DNA of 64,000 nucleotides from Vibrio sp. B1FLJ16 (GCF_905175385.1 NZ_HG992749.1:1488001-1552000); one strand, 5' to 3'; shown: positions 18,165 through 27,981, counted from the stretch's first letter. Made by a program: numbers and translations. The notes: generated by a model from the letters alone, not told the origin.

Positions 18165-18490
18165 GCTTTCCAATATTTCCAATCATGCTGTTGAACTGAT
18201 TCTTTGTTACTTCTAAGACTTTGTTACGTCATCAAACTGTTATTTACAAAACGTAACGCTAGAACTGAGAAGTGAAGCAGGATTACCAGCGCTCAATCTA
18301 TGTACTAATAGCAATTAAATTTGTAATTTCTATTAAGCATCTGTAGGCTTTTAGCTTCCGAGTGGAATAGAGTAGAAATACTACCTCTGTGATGTAGCAG
18401 AGTTCAGTGTTAAATACCTGTTTTTAGGAATTTTCCTTACTCGAACCGATTTCATTGTGAACGAATAGCGCTCAGTAGTTACAGTATTAT

Positions 18491-19210
18491 ATGAAAAAAA
18501 TTATCTCCTTGATTGTGTTGTTCGCTCTTGCTGGGTGTATGGCTACACCTAACACTAATCCCGCTTTATCGGACGCACATCTGGAACTATGTAAAGCCCT
18601 TGGGCAACGAGTTACTGCCCAGGATAATGAGTTTCGTCCCGCGCTTTCATTATCTTCACTAGTATGGAATGAACTGCCAGTAGTCGCAGAAGATTTTCAA
18701 AATGGCATTCTGACTTGTAGCCTTGATGGTCATTCAGAAGACAGCTACGCGATTGCTTATTCAGTGAAGTCAGATGTGCTTTTGCATCAAAAGTTTAGTG
18801 GTAATAACAAGACCGAAATTCTGACAGATCTTACTAAAGAAGTAGCTGTGGTAGAGCAAGAAATGCAAAACAGCGATCATGCAGCAAAATTGCGTGAACA
18901 AAGCGCAGAAAAATTGCGTGAAGAGAACGCAAAAAAGCAACGCGAAGAGAAAGCCAGGCGTGATGCAGAGAAAAGTGAACAGATAAAGTTCTGTATGGCT
19001 TTCGGCGAAAAATACGCAGACATCCTAAAAGTACATGATATGACTGTGGGTAAAGTATCCGTTTCCGATACTTGGGACAGTGGCGATTCTGTAACTTGTG
19101 TGAACAATTACGATGGCTACTGGAACGATGACGAAGAAGAAAGCGAACAGCTACAAGAGCAGCACGTTATAAACAAAACCACAGGCGAATATCAGACCAT
19201 ATTCCGTTGA
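18491..19210 (+). CDS. Lipoprotein with two similar halves joined by a charged coiled coil
   Basis: A 239-residue protein not assigned to a family. A lipoprotein signal ends LAGC (Cys16). Residues about 29-110 and 165-235 look related: each begins with a Cys-Ala-x-Gly or Cys-Met-Ala-Phe-Gly helix and later has a Thr-Cys in a beta-like stretch. Residues about 120-162 are a highly charged coiled coil rich in LREQ/REEKARR repeats. It is probably anchored to a membrane facing the periplasm. No good ribosome site is visible before the ATG. It is a monocistron with its own terminator. Confidence 0.72.
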   Translation: MKKIISLIVLFALAGCMATPNTNPALSDAHLELCKALGQRVTAQDNEFRPALSLSSLVWNELPVVAEDFQNGILTCSLDGHSEDSYAIAYSVKSDVLLHQKFSGNNKTEILTDLTKEVAVVEQEMQNSDHAAKLREQSAEKLREENAKKQREEKARRDAEKSEQIKFCMAFGEKYADILKVHDMTVGKVSVSDTWDSGDSVTCVNNYDGYWNDDEEESEQLQEQHVINKTTGEYQTIFR

Positions 19211-19245
19211 TACTCAAAGAAACAGTTTTACTTTTGTAAATAATA

Positions 19246-19271
19246 AAAGAGCGCTCAACGCGCTCTTTTTT
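19246..19271 (+). terminator. Intrinsic terminator of the lipoprotein gene
   Basis: A 9-bp stem (AAAGAGCGC with GCGCTCTTT), a 5-base loop and a T-run lie 35 bases after the stop. Confidence 0.85.
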
Positions 19272-19333
19272 CGTGTCACGAAAGCTTATAGCTCAAGCCT
19301 TTGCGTTTGTATTTGGTGCTTTGGATAAAGCGA

Positions 19334-19870
19334 TCAGAAGTAGAAACGGGTACCGAAGATGAAGCGGGTAAAGCTATCTTCAACCCCGTCTTTAGTAACA
19401 TTAATATCGTCTGTGGCGATGTTATAGTTCACCTCGGCACTTATGGCCACATGTGGGTTGATGAAGTATTTCACACCACCTGCAAGCTTGACGTTCATAG
19501 CTGTCACATCTTCAAAGTCAAAATCATAGTCACCGTCATCACCAGTGAGGTTTGCGAGTTGAATCGCTGCCCCTACGTAGGGAACCCAGTTACTACTGTT
19601 AGTAAAGTTGTATTCAGTAAATCCACCAAGTTGGAATTGCTTAGTACTGTCACTCATGCTTATATCCAGCACGCCGCCCATCTCCCATTTGTCGTAGATG
19701 AAATACCCGTAGGAAGTATTGAGCACGAATAGATAATCATCGACATAATCAAGATCTAAGCTACCTTGAAGGCCGAACTCCTGAGTACCTTGATCTAAAT
19801 TCACTGCCGCGAGCGCTGAGGGTGCGCTTAATACCGCGATTATTGCCATGGCCACTGCATGTTTTTTCAT
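19334..19870 (-). CDS. Small outer-membrane beta-barrel protein
   Basis: The start at 19870 is chosen because AAAGGAG lies 8 bases upstream; an earlier in-frame start would include that site. The protein is 178 residues. A signal peptide ends near residue 23 (SAPSALAA). Alternating polar/hydrophobic strands follow, and the C-terminus ends FIFGTRFYF, with the terminal Phe typical of BAM-recognised barrels. Size and strand number suggest an eight-stranded OmpA/OmpW-like barrel, but no specific family signature is seen. It stands alone and the function is unknown. Confidence 0.78.
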   Translation of the reverse strand: MKKHAVAMAIIAVLSAPSALAAVNLDQGTQEFGLQGSLDLDYVDDYLFVLNTSYGYFIYDKWEMGGVLDISMSDSTKQFQLGGFTEYNFTNSSNWVPYVGAAIQLANLTGDDGDYDFDFEDVTAMNVKLAGGVKYFINPHVAISAEVNYNIATDDINVTKDGVEDSFTRFIFGTRFYF

Positions 19871-20028
19871 GACTATTACTCCTTTTGACGTAGTCAAAAT
19901 AAGCATAGGTGTTAAATCAAAAAAATGCGTAATCGCCTTGACGATAATGGAACTATTTTTTCTTTAGATTGTCTTAATGTTTTTTATGAGGCCATACGGT
20001 ATCTAGGTTGGTCGAAGTAAAGATGACT

Positions 20029-20103
20029 GGTCTGAGCACCTTAAATGTTAGGGGCCATTGATCTTTCAAGCTAATATTCACCGCGAAAGGTCTGAGCCCC
20101 TTA
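20029..20103 (+). repeat. Pair of 15-bp direct repeats 60 bp apart
   Basis: GGTCTGAGCACCTTA at 20029-20043 and GGTCTGAGCCCCTTA at 20089-20103 differ at one base. They lie just downstream of the YidA-type gene and upstream of the barrel gene. No function is recognised. Confidence 0.55.
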
Positions 20104-20106
20104 CGA

Positions 20107-20916
20107 TTAAACGTTCAGAACAAATTTCTCGATCGCTCGGGCGACACCGTGATTGTCGTTGCTCTCGGTAATGTAGTCGGCAATTTTCTTGGTTTCATCC
20201 ATTGCGTTTTCCATCGCAACACTTAACCCCGCGTACTCAAGCATATGGTGATCGTTTTCAGCATCTCCCATACAAATCACTTCTTGAGGTTGAATGCCCA
20301 AGTACTCGGCAATCGCAGCAACACCAACCCCTTTGTTACTGGAAGGGTGGAGGAACTCCAGGAAGAATGCAGCGCTTTGAACCACGGTGAAGGTTTCATG
20401 AAGTTCAGAAGGCAGAGCGGCAATGACTTCGGTGAGTTTACTTGGCTCCGCAACCATCATGGCTTTTATAATTGGATGGTCGTCTTCTAACGAGTCAAAG
20501 TTCATCTCTGTGATTTCGAGGCCGTTAATGTTTGCTTCGATGTCCGTATACGGATTGTGTTCTGTAGTGATCAAGCCGTGAATCTGACTAAACGCGTGTA
20601 CGTAAGCACCTAATTCCTTCGCCTTACGAGCGACTAATTTTGCTGATTTACCATCAATGATTTGCTGGTGGATGATTTCATTGGTACCCACGTTTTTAAC
20701 CATAGAGCCGTTGTAGTAAAGGACAAAGTCTTTATCTGACTTGATGTTGAGTTCGTCCAGTTTGTCTTGCATACCTTCTAGTGGACGTCCTGATGCCAAA
20801 ACGACGGTGACACCTGATTCGCGAGCTTTAGCTATCGCTTGTTTGTTTTCTTCTGAGATTACTTTGTCGCTGTTTAACAACGTGCCGTCCATGTCTAGGG
20901 CGATCAATTTGTACAT
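20107..20916 (-). CDS. yidA: HAD-superfamily sugar phosphatase, YidA type (Cof family)
   Basis: Cytoplasmic phosphatase for small sugar phosphates, 269 residues, as in E. coli YidA. HAD motif I is DMDGTLLNSD (residues 8-17, Asp8 nucleophile and Asp10). Motif II is in VVLASGRP. Motif IV is GDAENDHHML near residue 219. The C2-type cap lies between. An AAGG site precedes the ATG. It is a single gene with no partner. Another Cof-type enzyme is possible, but the overall similarity favours YidA. Confidence 0.88.
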   Translation of the reverse strand: MYKLIALDMDGTLLNSDKVISEENKQAIAKARESGVTVVLASGRPLEGMQDKLDELNIKSDKDFVLYYNGSMVKNVGTNEIIHQQIIDGKSAKLVARKAKELGAYVHAFSQIHGLITTEHNPYTDIEANINGLEITEMNFDSLEDDHPIIKAMMVAEPSKLTEVIAALPSELHETFTVVQSAAFFLEFLHPSSNKGVGVAAIAEYLGIQPQEVICMGDAENDHHMLEYAGLSVAMENAMDETKKIADYITESNDNHGVARAIEKFVLNV

Positions 20917-21078
20917 CTTTGCTTACCTTCAAAAGTGGAAAACGGAAAAATGGTCTATTTTAACAAATAATTTGGGGTTTGGATTGACCTAAACACGCCT
21001 CTCCATTAAGGTCTTCGCCTCTATGTTTCGTAGTAAAAATAGTTTCGTAAGTAAACAGTTTTTGTAAGTAAGAGTTTT

Positions 21079-21768
21079 GTGAGTAAAGTGAGTTCTGCGT
21101 TGTATAAGCTAAATGAGATGTTTGAAACCATCCAGGGAGAAGGAATCTTCACTGGCGTTCCTGCGGTCTTTGTTCGTCTTCAAGTGTGTCCGGTTGGATG
21201 TTCCTGGTGTGATACCAAGCAAACATGGGAAGCGATGGAGCAAGACCAACGTTCGATTGGTGATATTCTGGTTAAGACGGAAGATTCTCCGACGTGGTGT
21301 GTTGCATCAGCCGAAGACATTGCAGAGCAATATAAGAAGCAAGGTTTCAATGCGAAGCATATCGTTATAACTGGTGGTGAGCCGTGTATTTATGATTTAC
21401 GCCCGCTAGCGCAAGTATTTGAAGAGATGGGCTGTCAGTGCCAGATAGAAACCAGTGGTACGTCAGAAGTTGTGACCTCAGAACAAACGTGGGTTACAGT
21501 GTCACCTAAAGTGGCAATGAAAGGTAAATTACCGGTTCTGAAAAGTGCCTTAGAAAGAGCTAATGAGATTAAGCATCCGGTTGGCACGCAGAAAGATATT
21601 GACCATCTTGATGAGCTGTTAGCTTCTGCTGAAATTTCGCCTGAAACGATCATCGCCTTACAGCCTATTAGCCAGAAACCACGCGCGACTCAATTGTGTA
21701 TTGATACCTGTGTTGCTCGTAACTGGCGCTTGTCTATTCAAACTCATAAATACCTAAGTATTGCTTAA
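21079..21768 (+). CDS. queE: 7-carboxy-7-deazaguanine synthase
   Basis: Radical SAM enzyme that makes 7-carboxy-7-deazaguanine in the queuosine tRNA pathway, 229 residues. The N-terminal [20 protein letters not shown] segment and the cluster-binding C-x3-C-x2-C (CPVGCSWC, about residues 38-45) are visible. A GGEP motif (TGGEPCIY) follows near residue 98. The start is GTG 21079, with only a weak purine-rich site. It is followed 14 bases later by queC, the next enzyme, so the two form an operon. Confidence 0.93.
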   Translation: MSKVSSALYKLNEMFETIQGEGIFTGVPAVFVRLQVCPVGCSWCDTKQTWEAMEQDQRSIGDILVKTEDSPTWCVASAEDIAEQYKKQGFNAKHIVITGGEPCIYDLRPLAQVFEEMGCQCQIETSGTSEVVTSEQTWVTVSPKVAMKGKLPVLKSALERANEIKHPVGTQKDIDHLDELLASAEISPETIIALQPISQKPRATQLCIDTCVARNWRLSIQTHKYLSIA

Positions 21769-21782
21769 GCCCGGAGAGAAAA

Positions 21783-22478
21783 ATGAAAAAAGCCGTCGTT
21801 GTTTTTAGTGGTGGACAAGATTCAACAACCTGTCTTGTACAAGCCCTAAAAGAGTTTGATGAAGTCCATGCTATTACTTTTGATTATGGTCAGCGCCATA
21901 AGCTGGAAATTGAAGTGGCACAAAAGCTGGCGAAAGATCTTGGCGTTGCTGCGCATAAAGTAATGGATGTGGGTCTGTTAAACGAACTGGCTATCAGCTC
22001 TTTGACCCGTGACGATATTCCTGTCTCTCATGAACTTCAGGACAATGGATTACCGAATTCTTTTGTTCCGGGGCGCAATATCCTGTTTTTAACTCTCGCG
22101 GGTATCTACGCTTACCAAATCGGAGCAGAGTCGGTGATCACTGGTGTATGTGAAACTGACTTTAGTGGTTACCCTGATTGCCGCGATGATTTTGTGAAAG
22201 CAATGAATACCGCATTGGTGAAAGGGATGGATCGTCAGTTAATGATTCAAACCCCGTTGATGTGGTTAAATAAAGCGGAAACCTGGGCACTTGCAGACCA
22301 GTATGATGCGTTGCAACTGGTTCGCGAAAACACGCTGACTTGCTACAACGGCATTATTGGTGATGGTTGCGGTGATTGTCCTTCGTGCGATCTGCGTAAA
22401 GCGGGTTTAGATGACTACCTCAACAATAAAGAGGCAGTCATGCAGTCGTTGATTCAAAAACAAAACTCAGAAGCATAG
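21783..22478 (+). CDS. queC: 7-cyano-7-deazaguanine (preQ0) synthase
   Basis: ATP-dependent conversion of 7-carboxy-7-deazaguanine to preQ0, 231 residues. The PP-loop reads [11 protein letters not shown] (residues 7-17). Four zinc-binding cysteines sit in [16 protein letters not shown] near residues 187-202. A GGAGAG ribosome site precedes the ATG. It is coupled to queE. The stop is only 4 bases from the convergent GGDEF gene, with no terminator between them. Confidence 0.96.
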   Translation: MKKAVVVFSGGQDSTTCLVQALKEFDEVHAITFDYGQRHKLEIEVAQKLAKDLGVAAHKVMDVGLLNELAISSLTRDDIPVSHELQDNGLPNSFVPGRNILFLTLAGIYAYQIGAESVITGVCETDFSGYPDCRDDFVKAMNTALVKGMDRQLMIQTPLMWLNKAETWALADQYDALQLVRENTLTCYNGIIGDGCGDCPSCDLRKAGLDDYLNNKEAVMQSLIQKQNSEA

Positions 22479-22482
22479 ATTC

Positions 22483-24465
22483 CTAACCCACGTAAATGCT
22501 TTGCTCAGTGTTGAGGTCTACGGGTTCATCGTAGGCATCAATAATGATGTTTTGCCCATGCTTCTTTGCCTTACTCAACGCTTGGTCTAATATCGAATAC
22601 AGCTCATCAAAGTTGGTTAATGGCTGTGAAGTAGATAGATAGGCCAAGCTTGCTGTCACGCTCGCTTCTTCATTGTTGTCTGTCGTAAACCGCTTCTCTG
22701 AGATGGTTTTATGTAGACTTTGAATCCTGAATGGTACATCAATGACGTCGACATTTTTCAGCAATAGGATGAACTCCTCACCACTCAAACGTCCGATAAA
22801 CTCGCCCTTATGTAACTTCTCGTTTATCTTCTGACAAACATGTTCCAAAACGGAGTCTCCCGCGGGATGACCGTATGTATCGTTAATGGATTTAAAATTG
22901 TCTAGATCAATCAATGCAAGCACATAGCGCATATCATCTGACGCTTTAGTGGTTTGATTTTTTATCGTATCGATACTGGTGGAGCGGTTCAGAGCACAAG
23001 TCAAACTATCTAAACGCGCTTTTTTCCGTGTCTGACGCTGTAAAATAATGGCCAGTGTTAGTAAGACAAGCAAACATAAAACAACGAAATTGTAGATGAT
23101 CTGTTGGTCTGTGAGTTTTTCAAACTCGCGTTGTTTTAGATTTCGTTCGTTGTTCAGGCGTGTCTGTTCAAGGTCGTACTCATATTCATTTTTTGTTAAA
23201 TCCAATGCTTCCATCGCCTTGATGTTATTAGCGTCACGATTAGCGAGTTCGAGCGATGAATAAGCTTCATAATGCTGTAAAGCTGCCTGGTAATTTTCCT
23301 GTGCCTGATGGGCATTAGAAAGGAGTAATTGAGCCTTTGCTTGCAGTAACGGCCTTACATTTTCGGTGGCTAATGCCAGCGCAGAAGTGCCATGCTCGAT
23401 GGCGGTTTCTGACTCGGAGTTTTTAAGGTAAGCAAAGCCGGCCGCTAAATGCGCTTCGGCCTGAAGATGATTATTCTCATAGCGCTCACCAAGAGAGAGG
23501 GCTTTATTAATATACGTTATTGCTTGTTCTGGTTGGCCGGATTCTACCATCGCTGACGAAAGGCCTAAGTATACCAGCCCCTGACCATACGGATATTCGA
23601 ATTGCTCCAGAATCGTTAACGAATTTTGATAATGAGTAATGGCTTTATCAAAATCTTTATTTTTTGAATACATTGCTGAAAGGCTGTGCTCGACTTGCGC
23701 AACCTGAACTGGCGTGCCTTCTTGCTGGCGAGCAAGTAGGGCCTGAATGAGGTATTGCTCTGATTGCTCGAACTGGCCAAGCTCTGACAGGAGGTTGCCT
23801 ACGTCATTATAGACACCAGAAGGATCACTTTGATGAGGCATGTTTGCCAGCAGTCGGCGATAAACGCTTAGAGATTTTTTATAGTCTCCGCGAAAATTGT
23901 AGTTATTAGCAATGATACGTAAAGCGAGATCTTTCGGGAAGTTATCTTGATGATTGTCTTCCAGGTGTCGCTCTAAGGATGAACAGTAAAAGTGCGCTTT
24001 GTGGTAACGCCCTTGCTGATTCAGGGTGTAACAAAGCTGATAATTCATCAGGCTTTCACCCTCGATGTTAGAGTTTTGCTTCATCTGCTCTCTTAAAGCA
24101 GTAAAGCTCTTAACGGAAGCGTCATAACTGCCTTGCTTTCGTTCACTTAACGCGAGGATATATTCTGATTCGAGCTTTGCGAATGGGGTGTTGCGACCTT
24201 GACTGTTCCCGTAGTAAGGCTGCTTTATGTTAGACATGTATTCATATATCAAACCACTCACGTACAGTTTTTCATCGTCGTATGTTGCACTGTGGTAGCG
24301 GTTTTGAAGCATGTTAAGTGCAGACTTGGGATTGCTTTTTAGAGTGGATTGATAAACGCCATGCCATTGAGTGATGTTTTGGCTTTGTTCAACATTTTGG
24401 GTGCCACCAGCAAAAACGTGACTGCATAAAAGCAAAGAGGAGAGCAGGGGATACAGCGTTCGCAT
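22483..24465 (-). CDS. Periplasmic TPR sensor with membrane segment and GGDEF domain
   Basis: Candidate diguanylate cyclase, 660 residues from ATG 24465, where a signal peptide (MRTLYPLLSSLLLCSHVFAGG) begins; the frame is open a further 60 codons upstream but without signal features. Residues about 70-400 are tetratricopeptide-like repeats, then a coiled coil, a membrane helix near 455-475, and a C-terminal GGDEF domain. The active-site motif is SGEEF (561-565) rather than GGDEF, and no RxxD inhibitory site precedes it. SGEEF-type proteins can be active, but activity must be treated as uncertain. Confidence 0.87.
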   Translation of the reverse strand: MRTLYPLLSSLLLCSHVFAGGTQNVEQSQNITQWHGVYQSTLKSNPKSALNMLQNRYHSATYDDEKLYVSGLIYEYMSNIKQPYYGNSQGRNTPFAKLESEYILALSERKQGSYDASVKSFTALREQMKQNSNIEGESLMNYQLCYTLNQQGRYHKAHFYCSSLERHLEDNHQDNFPKDLALRIIANNYNFRGDYKKSLSVYRRLLANMPHQSDPSGVYNDVGNLLSELGQFEQSEQYLIQALLARQQEGTPVQVAQVEHSLSAMYSKNKDFDKAITHYQNSLTILEQFEYPYGQGLVYLGLSSAMVESGQPEQAITYINKALSLGERYENNHLQAEAHLAAGFAYLKNSESETAIEHGTSALALATENVRPLLQAKAQLLLSNAHQAQENYQAALQHYEAYSSLELANRDANNIKAMEALDLTKNEYEYDLEQTRLNNERNLKQREFEKLTDQQIIYNFVVLCLLVLLTLAIILQRQTRKKARLDSLTCALNRSTSIDTIKNQTTKASDDMRYVLALIDLDNFKSINDTYGHPAGDSVLEHVCQKINEKLHKGEFIGRLSGEEFILLLKNVDVIDVPFRIQSLHKTISEKRFTTDNNEEASVTASLAYLSTSQPLTNFDELYSILDQALSKAKKHGQNIIIDAYDEPVDLNTEQSIYVG

Positions 24466-24615
24466 ATTGTCGTTTAATAGTGTTACTTTATTATAAACAG
24501 ATTTCTCATTATCTAATGAGGCTCTGCATTGAGTGAAGCTAAGGAGCGAAAAAAGGAGAGGGAAAACTTTGCACCTTGTCGATCTTTGAAGTGAAACCTC
24601 AAAACGCAAGATTAA

Positions 24616-24643
24616 AAAACCCCAGCGTGTAAGCTGAGGTTTC
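24616..24643 (-). terminator. Intrinsic terminator after the DUF2750 gene
   Basis: On the minus strand a 10-bp stem with one mismatch (AAACCTCAGC with GCTGGGGTTT) is followed by TTTTAAT. It lies 5 bases after the DUF2750 stop. Confidence 0.8.
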
Positions 24644-24648
24644 ATTGA

Positions 24649-25002
24649 TTAGTCTACGTAAAGCTTCGCTAGATCTTGTGGCTCCATTTCTTTGCCTTCT
24701 AGCTGATCGTTCCAGTTTGTTCCAACAAGAACACCGTCTTCAGCAAGAGTAAGAAGCCAATCTTCTACAAAGATATCCAACGGAATTTCCAGGACGTTGA
24801 AATCAGCCCACTCTTCAACGTTATGCGCTTCTGCATCTTCTTTAGAAGACCAGAATGGCATCACTTCACTATTTTCGAATTCAGTTGAATCACAAGACAG
24901 CCAACCTTCTTCATTACGTAAACCCCAAACCAACTGGTTTTCTTTGGTTTCCGCGACGAAAAGTTCAAGGTTTGCCTGGATATCTGATGTAAGTTTGCTC
25001 AT
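24649..25002 (-). CDS. DUF2750-family protein
   Basis: A 117-residue acidic cytoplasmic protein. Its layout, with an early VWGLRNEEGW segment, a central PFWSSKEDAEAH and a C-terminal FVEDWLLTLAEDGVLVGTNW, matches what I recall of the DUF2750 family, whose function is unknown. It is a single gene with its own terminator, downstream of rlmI in the same direction but separated by a hairpin. Confidence 0.78.
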   Translation of the reverse strand: MSKLTSDIQANLELFVAETKENQLVWGLRNEEGWLSCDSTEFENSEVMPFWSSKEDAEAHNVEEWADFNVLEIPLDIFVEDWLLTLAEDGVLVGTNWNDQLEGKEMEPQDLAKLYVD

Positions 25003-25085
25003 TTCAAAACTCTCATTGTTATGACGTGGCTAGATTAACACTAAAGTGCCGATTCCTAAAGCATAATACGGTTTCGCTTCAGTGG

Positions 25086-25112
25086 TAAAAAGAAAAGGAG
25101 CCGAAGCTCCTT
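25086..25112 (-). terminator. Terminator after rlmI
   Basis: On the minus strand AAGGAGC and GCTCCTT pair around a 4-base loop and are followed by TTCTTTTT. It is located 88 bases after the rlmI stop. Confidence 0.75.
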
Positions 25113-25199
25113 ATGGTTACGTTTAATAGCATTCACGTAAGCAATCTTATCGCGATAATAATGACTCAGTCGTCCAGCATTAGCACCGCATGGAAAAGA

Positions 25200-26393
25200 T
25201 TAAAGTACTTTACAGGCAAAACCTTTCAGGTAAAAACCTTCAGGATAAGCGGTATCTGTTGGGTGGTCTGCTGCTTGTTCGAAGCGTTCAACAAACTTCA
25301 CTTTGCGATTTGCATCTATAGCAGCATCCGCGATGATCTTTTGGAACAGCACTTGATCCATTAAACCTGAGCAAGAGTAGGTCAGCAAAGTGCCGCCTGG
25401 CTTTAGAATTTGCATTGCCAGCATATTGATGTCTTTGTATCCGCGACATGCACCGTTAAGCTGCGCCTTACTTTCTGCAAACTTAGGTGGGTCCATAATA
25501 ACAACATCGAACTTAGTACCTTGATCACGGTACTCACGGAGCAGCTTAAACACATCTGCATTTAAGAATACAGCGCGTTTCTTCGAGATATCAAACTCAT
25601 TCAGTTCCGCATTGTATTTTGCTGTATCCAAGGCTGGCTGAGAAACGTCGGCATTGATAACACGTTTCGCGCCACCTTTTAGTGCGTAAAGACCAAAGCC
25701 TCCTGTGTAAGAAAAGCAGTTTAGGACTTCTTTATCTTTCACATATTTCATCGCTTGCTGACGGCTGTCACGTTGATCCAGATAAAAGCCGGTCTTGTGA
25801 CCACCTACGATATCAACGCTGATCTTCACACCGTTCTCTTCAATCACGACTGATTTTGGTGGCTCTTCGCCGTGTAAAACACCAGTCGTTTCTTTCAGGC
25901 CTTCTTTCTTACGTACTGCTACATCAGAGCGTTCATAAACATTACAATCCGGGAAGCATTCAACAAGGGCATCGACAATTGCTTGTTTGTTGTATTCAGC
26001 TCCGGCACTCAGTAACTGACATACAAAGTAGTTTTGGTAGCGGTCGATAGTGACACCAGGTAAGCCGTCTGACTCTGCTGCGATTAGGCGGTAGCCTGTT
26101 AATCCATCGCGTTCAATCACATCTTCGCGCAGAAGTTGTGCATCTTTTAAACGCTTAACGAAAAACGCTTTGTTGATTTCTTCTTTTTCAAAACTCCAGA
26201 TACGAGCTCGGATCTGAGATTCTGGTGAATAAGCCGCTTTTGCTAGCCATTTACCGTCGTGAGTGAATACATCAACCGTTTCGCCAAGTGCAGGTTCGCC
26301 CTCAACTTTACTGATGCCTCGGGAGAAAATCCAAGGATGCTTACGCTTAACCGATTTCTCACGACCTTTAACCAAATAGATAGCAGCTGTCAT
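25200..26393 (-). CDS. rlmI: 23S rRNA m5C1962 methyltransferase
   Basis: Methylates cytosine 1962 of 23S rRNA, 397 residues. The start at 26393 ([21 protein letters not shown]) is where the PUA domain begins; upstream codons are not conserved-looking. The PUA domain is residues 1-80, followed by an EEHD-like middle domain. The SAM-dependent methylase domain has [12 protein letters not shown] near 223 and [10 protein letters not shown] near 295. A Cys in TYSCSG near 345 follows. It is divergent from acyP. Confidence 0.92.
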   Translation of the reverse strand: MTAAIYLVKGREKSVKRKHPWIFSRGISKVEGEPALGETVDVFTHDGKWLAKAAYSPESQIRARIWSFEKEEINKAFFVKRLKDAQLLREDVIERDGLTGYRLIAAESDGLPGVTIDRYQNYFVCQLLSAGAEYNKQAIVDALVECFPDCNVYERSDVAVRKKEGLKETTGVLHGEEPPKSVVIEENGVKISVDIVGGHKTGFYLDQRDSRQQAMKYVKDKEVLNCFSYTGGFGLYALKGGAKRVINADVSQPALDTAKYNAELNEFDISKKRAVFLNADVFKLLREYRDQGTKFDVVIMDPPKFAESKAQLNGACRGYKDINMLAMQILKPGGTLLTYSCSGLMDQVLFQKIIADAAIDANRKVKFVERFEQAADHPTDTAYPEGFYLKGFACKVL

Positions 26394-26568
26394 TTCTTTA
26401 GCTCTTGTTGAATTTTGAAAGGGGCGTATTGTCCGGGATGTTGCTAGTAAAAGCAATATTCATTGGAAATACAGGTGGATCACCATTTGTTATTATTATA
26501 ACCAAACCAAAATCCACTATTCTTAGTGGAATGAATTTATCGTCCACTAACGAGAAGCGGCATAAACG

Positions 26569-26841
26569 ATGAGCGTAAAGTGTGAAAAATTTATAGTTAC
26601 AGGAGTGGTTCAAGGCGTAGGCTTTCGGTACCAAACCTCACATCAGGGGCTGAAACTGGGTTTAACTGGTTATGCTAAGAATTTAAGTAACGGTGATGTT
26701 GAAGTAATTGCCTGTGGTACAGATTCGCAAATTGATGAGTTTTCTGAGTGGCTTAAAGAGGGACCACGGACGGCAACAGTGGATAGCGTATCTCATGAAG
26801 GAGCTTCCTATAAACCATACCGTGGCTTTAAGATTCTATAA
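26569..26841 (+). CDS. acyP: Acylphosphatase
   Basis: Hydrolyses acyl phosphates, 90 residues, the usual size. The phosphate-binding loop [13 protein letters not shown] (residues 11-23) with its Arg, and the catalytic Asn in [13 protein letters not shown] (near residue 38), are both present. It is divergent from rlmI and convergent with tusE, with stops 2 bases apart. Confidence 0.95.
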   Translation: MSVKCEKFIVTGVVQGVGFRYQTSHQGLKLGLTGYAKNLSNGDVEVIACGTDSQIDEFSEWLKEGPRTATVDSVSHEGASYKPYRGFKIL

Positions 26842-26843
26842 AC

Positions 26844-27173
26844 TCACAAACACTTAGCTGGTTTTGGTAGTCCTGCCAGTTTAGTTGCTTGTTTAGCCGG
26901 CCCTTTTTTGAACAGCTTGAACAGGTACTTGCTATTGCCTTTTTCCGGGCCGTGCGCTTTTTCCATTGCTTTAACGAGCATTCTCACCGCCGGAGAAGTG
27001 TTGAACTCTTCATAAAAATCTCGCACGAAATGAACCACTTCTAAATGCGCATCGGTTAGCTCGATACCTTCTTCCTCGGCCAGAAGTTCAATCATTCCTT
27101 CTTCCCATTGAGTGTGGTCTAACAAGTAACCTTGAGCGTCGGTTTCAATTTCTTTGCCGTTGTAAACGAACAT
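26844..27173 (-). CDS. tusE: Sulfur relay protein TusE (DsrC family)
   Basis: Accepts sulfur from TusD and passes it to MnmA for tRNA 2-thiouridine synthesis. The protein is 109 residues, with the conserved penultimate cysteine (PKPAKCL). The DsrC-type fold is indicated by [21 protein letters not shown] and [20 protein letters not shown]. TusBCD are not in the window, as is common. It stands alone. Confidence 0.94.
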   Translation of the reverse strand: MFVYNGKEIETDAQGYLLDHTQWEEGMIELLAEEEGIELTDAHLEVVHFVRDFYEEFNTSPAVRMLVKAMEKAHGPEKGNSKYLFKLFKKGPAKQATKLAGLPKPAKCL

Positions 27174-27534
27174 AACCTTCTATCCGTTAAGTAATCTTTG
27201 ATGTTTATAGATTAGCGTACAGGCGAGGATGTTCTCAACAAAAGAATCGATAAGCCGTTCTAAGTGAAGTAAAAGCATACAAATTTCGTCGATATTCATA
27301 TTAATCAGATGTATTCAAATTTTTGTAGTTTCATTCAGTTTGTTAGAAAATTTTCGGGGTGAATACAAGCAAAAGTGAATGATTATGTTGGGAAGTGAAT
27401 TTTGAGTTCTATTCGTATCTCTATAAAGTCCAAGAATTAGATCTTTTTATTATAAAAGAGAGAGTTACTACGTTGTGTTTAACTTCTTTGCCAATTACCT
27501 TAATTAAATAACTAATAATGACAGGGAGTCAGTT
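27174..27534. other. Gene-free AT-rich interval
   Basis: It probably holds the tusE promoter at its left end and the promoter of the ParB-like gene at its right. I see no hairpin, repeat or small gene that I can support. Confidence 0.5.
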
Positions 27535-27909
27535 GTGTCTAGACAAAAATACGTTGAAATAAACGACAATGTAAAATCAACGTGGTTTATCGAAAGAATC
27601 TGGCAGTTATCTGAATCTTTAGCTGTGGAAGAGATTCCTATCGCTCAAATCAAAGGTCCTGATGAAGTAACGTGGTTTAACTTAGATGGGCCGCTGCCTA
27701 CGTGCCGTGAAGTTGCGATGCACTGTCAGCGAATTAACAATGCTGATTTATCGTATCCGGTTATCTTGACGAGCGATTATAGAGTCTTTGATGGTATGCA
27801 TCGAATCGCCAAGAAAATTATGATGGGAGAGCAAACTATTTTAGTGAGGCGCTTCAGACAAAATCCGCAAGCGGATGAAGTTGTCGAGTTAGAAATAGAG
27901 CAGGTGTGA
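27535..27909 (+). CDS. Small ParB/Srx-like fold protein
   Basis: A 124-residue cytoplasmic protein, GTG start with a good site (AGGGAG) 7 bases upstream. The C-terminal half has YPVILTSDYRVFDGMHRIAK (about residues 79-98), the D-G-x-H-R motif seen in ParB/sulfiredoxin-like domains that bind or hydrolyse nucleotides. No helix-turn-helix DNA-binding domain follows, so it is not a partition protein. It stands alone and the function is unknown. Confidence 0.72.
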   Translation: MSRQKYVEINDNVKSTWFIERIWQLSESLAVEEIPIAQIKGPDEVTWFNLDGPLPTCREVAMHCQRINNADLSYPVILTSDYRVFDGMHRIAKKIMMGEQTILVRRFRQNPQADEVVELEIEQV

Positions 27910-27927
27910 AAATAAACCGAGAATAAA

Positions 27928-27957
27928 AAAGCCCGAAGGAATAAACCTTCGGGCTTT
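27928..27957 (-). terminator. Shared terminator of the ParB-like gene and the BI-1 gene
   Basis: A perfect 12-bp stem (AAAGCCCGAAGG with CCTTCGGGCTTT) with a 6-base loop. The T-run is long on the minus strand and short on the plus strand, so it mainly serves the convergent BI-1 gene. Confidence 0.88.
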
Positions 27958-27981
27958 CTAATTTCAGTTCAATCAGACTGA

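Noticed and set aside
18223..18257. GTTACG/CGTAAC inverted pair upstream of the lipoprotein gene
   Set aside because: Arms are only 6 bases, 23 bases apart. It could be an operator but there is no support.
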